Of a stretch of DNA of 29,023 bases, positions 22,501 through 29,023 are shown piece after piece. A model generated the notes under the pieces. The model was not told the DNA's origin and searched no databases. It saw only the letters and a list, made by a program, of their open reading frames with translations. Each line of letters begins with the position of its first letter. Positions within the stretch are counted from its first letter, which is position 1. Source of the DNA: Azolla pinnata (Eukaryota > Streptophyta > Polypodiopsida > Salviniales > Salviniaceae); assembly GCA_037176905.1 (NCBI GenBank), contig JBBBWG010001204.1, positions 1-29,023 on the forward strand, written 5' to 3'. The translations under genes were made by a program, and so were the position numbers.

Positions 22501-25500
22501 ATTGGAATATCTTCTGCAAGGGGAAGTCTACAAATCTCTCTTACAAACTCCCCATTCTTCCGCCATAACTCAACCTTTTTTGGAAACCGTCCACATGGCA
22601 CTGTAAAGGAATAGGGTTTCTCTATCGATGATACAAGAAGGTATTTCCCATCAGGCGATGGCTCCACTGAAGTATAGATTGCTGGTGACCGAAATGGTGC
22701 AATACTTCCATCCAAGGAGACAAGGACAAGCTGTGAGGTAGTATAATAATCAAACAAGTCTTCATCGTGTTTATCTTTTAAAAGATCTTGATATGTGCGA
22801 GCTTGAACAACTTTGCCCCCTTCATTTGTTTGTATCTTTGGACTGCCTGGAACTTTGGGCTTCTTAGGCACTTCCCCTCGGTTCTTTGGGATTGTACACG
22901 CAAGCAAGGTCGAATCATCTAGCCAGGTGTATCTGCAGCAAGGGTTTAAGAATAAGAACACACTGCCTAATATTTGTATTCAGGAAAGTAAGTGAAATCT
23001 TCCTGATGTGCAGAGGATTAAGGGAGAAACTCACGAGTCAAAAATAGTGTTCAAGCTAAGTTCAGGTGGGCCAAAAAGCTTTCGAGCTTGTCCAGTGGAA
23101 ATGTCTGCTACCCATAATCCCAGCTTACTAGATCCATTTTCTTCCTAGATAAGCATGTCATTAGAAATGCTCGCACATCATAGAAGTTAGATCATACTTT
23201 TTAACTCTTCTTACAAACCTGGTTTCCTCCAGGACGTACACCAAATGCCAAGTGGCGCCCATCTTTTGACCTGGCATTCAGGATATAAATAAGTGTTGAA
23301 AACTTGATATAGCTGTTGAGCTATGATATGTTCAAGAGAACCAAATTATACTGAAAAAGCCCAGTATAACTTTAGGATGTACTCATATTGCACAAAAATT
23401 AAATACCATGATATATAGTTTATTTTGACTGATTCAGGAAGCCCCACAATCTCAAACTCTTCGCTTAAGCTCCCATCTTCCAAAAGAGAGTGAACAGTGA
23501 TGCCAGTGTAGAAGGACCTGCAATCTTATGTCTCTTTTAGATGAATGAAAACAAAAGGACGGAAAAGCAGGATTTGTATGCACATTATCAAATCTCCGAG
23601 TATTCAAACATAGTCCCAAAAATTGCAATTTAGTCATTGGACAAACCTTGTTGTTCATTTAATTGCGGATCCAATATAAAAAATTAAGAACTCTCTAGAA
23701 CATTGCTAATAATACCAAAGCTGCAGTCCTCAGAGCTTGCTAATAGATACTAATCCTGCCCATGAACTTTCTACATCAGTGTGATGCGCATATTTTTGAA
23801 ATTTGGAAAGTGTTGAAAGTAGTAAATCAATATAAGTATTAATGTGGGACTTGTGTGATTCGGCAAGCATACTATGTTAATAAGGTATGATCTAAGATTC
23901 AGGCAGCCTATGAAAGCATAATTTCCTGCGGGCACCCAACTCCCAACTCCAGTCCCTAATGGCGCATTATGCTATACATGTTTCCAGAGGATATAGTGAA
24001 CTGGTAGCAAGTAACATGAAGGACAAAAAACATTGACATAAAATTGATTCAATAGAAAATAAGTGGAAACTGAAGATGAAGACAGTACTTGGAGGAGGAA
24101 AGCAATGTTACAATCAAGTCCTGGTCGGAAGCATGAATCTCATTTGGAAGATTTTAACAGAGATGTAGCATGAATTTATGAGACCATGGTTAAGGAAGCC
24201 CAAAAAATGAAGGTGAATTGTTAGTACAGCTGTAATAAAAAAATACAACATAACACCGTAAATATGTACACATGCACTCTTGAGAAAAGGGTAATTAATT
24301 TTCTCTATTTCAAAATCCAAGATGGCCTTATATGAACGACAGAAATGAGGATGAAACAACATTCTCTATTTCAAAAAGTGGATGCGTGGAAGCATTGTCA
24401 AAACCATGGAAATGACGACAAATGACTATTTTCATTCAGGTTGCATATTTTCTTGCATCAAATGATACTCACTCAAACACTTCCTCCAACAGTGATAAGA
24501 ATGTGAAATCCAACAGTGAATTGAGTTGTATCGACTTCATTGGGGCATAGAAAAATTTAATAGATCTCCATGCTTTGGGAATATGACGGATTTGAGACAA
24601 TGAGCATGATAGTCCTGAGGTATGTTGTAGGACCTACGAACGTTGCAGAAAATTTTGGACTAAGAAGTGTACAGTAGCATTAGATTAAGAAGTGTGAAGT
24701 AGCATTCAGCCACAGTACAGGAAGTTGATCATAGAAGACATAACGGTTGCAAATAGAAGGGAAATTGTGGAACTTTACGTAAAAAATTACTGCATCATGT
24801 AGTTAATTGCAAACAACAGTATTGATTTTGGTCCTGAAAATTTGCTATCAGGCTTACAAACTGATGCTAAAAGACCTCTACGCTTAATGACGCTTGTACT
24901 CAAACAAGACTTAAAATTGCTTTATCAGTCTGAAAGGATTAAACTTCACAGAATGGCTGAAAGTATTTTAAATGTCATTTTAAAGGCTGCCAAGGATTTA
25001 AACTGAAGTAAAACGCTGCAGGATCACAACTTTAAACAAATTGTCAAGAAATGAGTAGATTGTGAATGGTTTGAAAGCTCAAATTAACAAGCTAAAAAGG
25101 CATGTAAATGGAGCTCCATTACTCACATTCGACTTCTTGTATTGAGATCGGCATCTATTCTCAATCCTCCAAGCTTGAGTTCTGAGATTGCGAGGTCTGA
25201 GAGAGTAGGCAATGATCTTCGCTTGAGAAACAGTATCTTGTCCCTCTGAGGTGAAAAAGAAAGAGCTGGTATTGGAGGAGCATCGACTATCTCTTGAATC
25301 TCACGTGGTGGAAGCCGATAACCTAAAGCATTCTCATCCTCCACCACTGAAGCACAGATAAAGAAGGCCACAAAACATGTGTAAAAGAGAGTGGAAACGG
25401 AAACGTTAACCCTAACAGTATCCATTATTCCTCCTTCTCAAGAAAGGACGCCATAACAATGATGTGTGCAGTTTGAAACCATTGCCTTCAAGAGGCAGTA

Positions 25501-26067
25501 GAAAGACTGATTAAAAACTGGAAATGCGAAACAGATCCAGATCGCGGGCATTCCCCTTCCAAAATAAACGACCAGAATGGGTGCCAAGAGACGATAAAAA
25601 CAGTAGATGTGTGTCTTAATCCCGAAATCCTACTTAGTAAACAAGAAAAGATAAATGGAACGTGAGCAGAAAAGGAGGACTGGTGTTTCATATGGAGAAC
25701 CCTAACCCTAAAAACCGGAACTTTACCGATTACCTGGAACAGTGGAGACCTGAGAGCTGATGGAATGCACTCGATTCATCTTGAATCTGCCGAATAAGTA
25801 CTGGTTTATACTTCTCCAATGGTGCAGTGACGTTATCTGCTGCGCATGTGAAACCGCCGAAGATTGAAGAGAGGTCGAGCTGCGGCGATGACCATGGCAA
25901 TGACGGGGAGGAGGAGGAAGACGAAGGCGAGGATGGAGATGGAGGAGGTGAGGATGGAGGGATGAGAGGAGGGGGCGACAAGCACAAACGGAGAGGAGGA
26001 GTGGAGAGGCGGAGGAGGGAGAAGGCGCAGAAGAAATGGCCGAGAAGCGAGGCATGACCATCATCAC
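19538..26067 (-). CDS. CGEP: Chloroplast glutamyl endopeptidase, S9 prolyl-oligopeptidase family (14 exons, 976 aa)
   Basis: Exons in transcript order: 26067-25734, 25346-25127, 23517-23407, 23270-23219, 23144-23035, 22932-22429, 22212-22084, 22007-21714, 21617-21159, 21057-20992, 20909-20849, 20773-20624, 20195-20058, 19840-19538. All joins keep frame. Residues 1 to about 100 are a serine-, proline- and arginine-rich transit peptide. Residues about 115-620 form the beta-propeller typical of S9 peptidases (GYRLPPREIQEIVDAPPIPA, FSPQRDKILFLKRR, VSPRDIIYTQSAE). The catalytic alpha/beta hydrolase domain carries GGHSYG (nucleophile Ser793), LIHGEEDNN (Asp867) and LPLESHGFSA (His901). CGEP is a stromal serine peptidase that cuts after glutamate and contributes to peptide breakdown in chloroplasts. 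Arabidopsis CGEP has about 960 residues, so this gene looks complete. The start is the least certain part: four in-frame ATGs lie at 26067, 26064, 26061 and 26055, partly formed by GATGATG repeats. Confidence 0.95.
20196..20623 (-). other. CGEP intron 12 with a 30-base duplication at its acceptor
   Basis: A 428-base intron. The + strand block AATACCATCATGGGATGGAT occurs at 20200-20219 and again at 20230-20249, a period of 30. On the coding strand the copy nearer the exon ends in GCAG and supplies the acceptor; the other copy lacks the AG. No gene is visible in the intron. Confidence 0.85.
23518..25126 (-). other. CGEP intron 2, 1609 bases
   Basis: An AT-rich intron between the second exon (ending NTRSRM) and the third (starting SFYTG). 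The methionine codon is split, donor AT|GTGAGT. A short direct repeat, AAGAAGTGT(AC/GA)AGTAGCATT, is present near 24663 and 24689. No embedded gene or transposon is identified. Confidence 0.75.
25347..25733 (-). other. CGEP intron 1 with telo-box-like motif and in-frame ATG
   Basis: A 387-base intron, donor CCAG|GTAATC and acceptor CTTCAG. Near its 5' end, at 25698-25713, the + strand reads AACCCTAACCCTAAAA, which resembles the plant telo-box. Near its 3' end an ATG at 25425 on the coding strand is in frame with exon 2 without a stop (see findings). Confidence 0.75.
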
Positions 26068-26079
26068 CTGCGGGAAGCT

Positions 26080-26122
26080 GATGATGCTGATCGTATTCTG
26101 ATGCTGATGATGCTGGTGATGG

Positions 26123-26153
<31 letters not shown>

Positions 26154-26985
26154 GCTGATGGTGGTGATGGTGGTGATGGTGATGATGATGATGCTGATGG
26201 TGGTGATGGTGGTGATGGTGGTGATGGTGATGATGCTGAGCATGGTGATGATGGTGAGTATGTGATGTGGTGATGATGGTGAGTATGGTGATGTGGTGAT
26301 GATGGTGATGATGGTGATGACGGTGGTGATGGTGATGGTGTTGGTGGTGGTGGTGATGATGATGCTGGTGATGGTGATGATGCTGGTGATGGTGATGATG
26401 TTGGTGGTGATGATGATGTTGGTGGTGATGATGATGATGATGCTGGTGATGATGATGCTCGTGGTGATGGTGATGTTGGTGATGGTGACGATGATGCTAG
26501 TGGTGATGATGATGCTGGTAATGGTGATGATGGCGATCGTGGTGGTGATGGTGATGGCCTTAGTGACGGTGGCAGGCGATGATTATGTTGTCGCCCATGA
26601 TGATGATGGTGATGCTGTTGGTGATGATGATGTTGGTAATGATGATGATGGTGATGGCCATGGTGGCGATGGTGATTATGTAGGCCGATGATTATGTTGC
26701 TGCTCGTGATCACGACGATCATGATGATGATGTAGGGTGATGATTATGCTGCGGCTCGTGATGATGATGATCGCGGCGGTGATGATAATGATGGTGCATG
26801 TTGATGAGATGATGCCTATAGTGATGATGATGGCAAGGGTGGTGGTGATGACTATGATGGTGAGTGATGATGGTGCTACTGCTCGTGAACGATGATGATG
26901 ATGGGGATGATGGTGATGATGCTACTGCTGCTCGTGGATGATGGTGATGGTGGGGATGATGGTGATGGTGGTGATGGCGATATTG
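26080..26985. repeat. Degenerate TGATGG/GATGGT satellite upstream of CGEP
   Basis: About 900 bases are built almost wholly from GAT, GGT and GCT triplets on the + strand. Higher-order order is visible: a 39-base period at 26141-26218 (GATGATGATGATGCTGATGG at 26142 and 26181), an 18-base period near 26358-26400 (ATGCTGGTGATGGTGATG), and later units containing GATTATGTTG or GATTATGCTG with TGCTCGTG or GGCTCGTG (near 26580, 26690, 26740). The array lies in the CGEP promoter or leader. It becomes more mixed towards 26985. The long open frames it creates on both strands are by-products of the triplet period. Confidence 0.95.
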
Positions 26986-28984
26986 GTTGATTATGATTCT
27001 TCGATCAGAATGACTCGTTCTAATGTTGTGAACTCTCGAGGGAACCTTGTTAATCTGTGACCAACGTCGGGAGCTGGTAATATGTCAGGAGTTGGTTGGT
27101 ATATAAGTTTGATGACGAAGAGCCCATGCCATATGATGATGCTCTGGAGAATTCCAGCAGTGGCAACCAACAACTATCAGTAAGCTAAGGACATTGAAGA
27201 ACTCTAGCAGTTGTCTGAAGTCGGTAAGGAGGCGTGTGAGAAGGCATCCTCAGCTAATTGACAGCAGCAAGATCTCGTCAAATGCCTATGAAATATGCTA
27301 ATCGGGGTGGTGCTTATCGCTTATACATTGGGGTTTTGAGGCGATTAGAAAGGCATTCAATGGCTTCCCATGGTTGATCCTTGGGTAGATACCCTAACCA
27401 ATCCGCGGGATAGCTTGATTTGTTGTGCACAATTCTAGATATATCTATCAAACATTGACACCGTCTAACTCTTAAGCCCACACATGCTTCGGCAAACAAC
27501 TAACTGGTTCAAATCATTAGGTGGAATCGAAGTGATCGAAGTAAAGGAGGAGACAATTGAGTTTGAAATCCCTCAAGTCAAAGGATTGCTATCGATTTAA
27601 TCAAGTAACCAAATCGAAGACAAGTCATTAAGGTAGTGAAACTGAGCCGATGAGTCCTCTACCTGATTCATCTACTATGATGATGACATTTAGCAATTGT
27701 TGCGGAACCTGAAAGTTCCTTAGTTGCAAGAACTCTTGGTTCTCTATAGAAAACAATTCCAGATCTCAGTACAAAGGTGACCAAATCAAACCCATCCAAC
27801 ATTAGATCAAACAAAGAATGTCAGACGATGACATTTTGAAGAATTTGAAGTCAGGCGATGATGTTGTTTGATGAACTATCCGAATGCATTCCGTGGAAAA
27901 TGTCTAATTCAACATAGCTAAGCAAGGCCAAGAACAGGAAACTCATGTCCTTAAAACTGTATCGATTATCAGCGAATGGAAAAAATATCGTTGCCGTATT
28001 ACTATTCGAAGAAGTCCTTTCATTTGAAGAAATTTCTAGGCTAAGAGATTAATGCAAGGTGCCAATGCAATGCCAAATATACAATTAATACAAGAGATAT
28101 TGCCGTATAGTATCAGCGAAGGCCTGATTTCCCTTATCCGTAAAAGGTCTAACAACGTCAACCAATGTAAGGGAAGTGGAGGCCAATAACTTTCATCTAA
28201 TCATGGTGAAGATTTTATACAAATGGTAGGACGAGTTTAGTTTCAGGATGAAAAACATTGGCTCAGTTTTTACATCAACAAGTCAGAAAGACGCGACAAA
28301 CCTCTTCAATTCATCGGATTGACCTCTTGCCTCTTGTATGTTTTGTCTCATGAATTGTATCAGGTTAAGTAGACGTTAATATATTTTTCTTGCTTTTTGC
28401 CACCAACATCTGCTTATCAGTTGGTTGATGTTGCATCATCACTAGAAAATAAGGGCTTTGGTAGTGAGTCTGTTTCTTTTTTTTTCTCTCTCATAAAAAG
28501 ATTCATACTAGTATTAATGAGTTGCACTTTACAAATTGATCAAGCATAAGCAACTACAAAAATTGTGCTCTTTTGATTTAAGTTTTATTGTTTCTTATTC
28601 CTATGACATAGAGAAATGTGAAATGGTGGTTTATCAAATACAATTGTCAAGCAACAACTCACATTTGATGTCAACTAGAAAGATAACCCTTTAAGTATTA
28701 TTGATAATGATGTATCTAGATGAAATTATATAGCACCTAAGTGATTATTTTTGCCATCGACACACACAATGATTCTGAAAAGAGAACACGAATGAAGTGA
28801 ATCCTCACTAGAAACGAGCAAACTCCTTTCACACACTATGTATGTGTAGAGAAACCAGGAAAGAGAGCAAAAGAAAACTTGGCTCTTGTTACTTGTCCAT
28901 GTAAATCCTTGATTTGTACATTGGTTTGAACTGTAGGCAGTCGAAACCAGGGAAAAACAGAACAAAAAGAAGAGAAAACATTCA
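26986..28984. other. Intergenic DNA, no supported gene
   Basis: About 2 kb of mixed, mostly AT-rich sequence. Short frames on the - strand near 26991-27173 and 27314-27499 show no recognised motif. I see no terminal repeats, no primer-binding site and no RNA gene. It could be old transposon remnant, but I cannot show that. Confidence 0.5.
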
Positions 28985-29023
28985 CCATAATCATCATAAC
29001 CACCACCACCATCACCATCATCA
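28985..29023. repeat. Start of a second simple repeat, opposite orientation
   Basis: The last bases (ACCATAATCATCATAACC, then CACCACCATCACCATCATCA) are made of CAT, CAC and AAC triplets. They are the reverse complement of the TGATGG type seen at 26080-26985. The array runs off the end of the window, so its length is unknown. Confidence 0.85.

Noticed and set aside
26293-26691. 132-residue + strand frame made of Met and Val
   Set aside because: Simple-repeat translation of the satellite. There is no complexity, no domain and no coding signal.
25730-26722. 330-residue open frame on the - strand, rich in His, Ser and Pro
   Set aside because: It is produced by reading the TGATGG satellite in a frame without stops. 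Only its last part overlaps the CGEP first exon, in a different frame, and it has no start close to conserved sequence.

Overview
The window is nuclear DNA from a land plant, most probably a flowering plant, taken from a draft assembly (it contains one run of exactly 100 N). The evidence is direct: four multi-exon genes with short coding exons and AT-rich GT-AG introns, two of which encode chloroplast proteins with transit-peptide-like N-termini (cpSRP54 and the chloroplast glutamyl endopeptidase CGEP). I cannot name the species. No bacterial operon, CRISPR array, rRNA, tRNA or intact transposon is visible.

Layout. (1) 693-5501, + strand: a 12-exon gene for a 412-residue tRNA-binding protein of the EMAPII/Arc1p type. 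(2) 6601-13914, - strand: a 14-exon gene for a 582-residue cpSRP54, the GTPase that targets light-harvesting proteins to thylakoids. (3) 14917-17990, + strand: a 4-exon gene for an EF-hand protein of about 376 residues, interrupted in its last exon by a false assembly gap with the same 77 bases on both sides. (4) 19538-26067, - strand: a 14-exon gene for a 976-residue CGEP, an S9-family serine peptidase of the chloroplast stroma, with its Ser, Asp and His triad. The genes alternate + - + -, giving two convergent pairs and one divergent pair (cpSRP54 and EF-hand) that share about 1 kb of upstream DNA. I rebuilt all exon boundaries by hand. Each junction keeps frame and uses GT-AG, except one GC-AG intron in cpSRP54.

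Non-coding DNA. Short, diverged tandem duplications with periods of about 19 to 150 bases occur again and again in introns and spacers: 372-490, 6327-6495, 10748-10976, 12763-13260, 14140-14640 and 20200-20249. A degenerate TGATGG-type satellite of about 900 bases lies directly upstream of the CGEP start, and a similar array in the opposite orientation begins at the right edge. The last 2 kb between them holds no gene that I can support.

How the genes relate: cpSRP54 and CGEP both act in the chloroplast stroma (protein targeting and proteolysis), the EMAPII protein acts in translation, and the EF-hand protein is a predicted calcium sensor. They are ordinary plant housekeeping neighbours and nothing shows that they form one pathway. 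I did not find a previously undescribed system. The most useful observations are the false gap, the GC-AG intron beside the GTPase P-loop exon, the altered cpSRP43-binding motif, the possible alternative CGEP N-terminus, and the satellite at the CGEP start.
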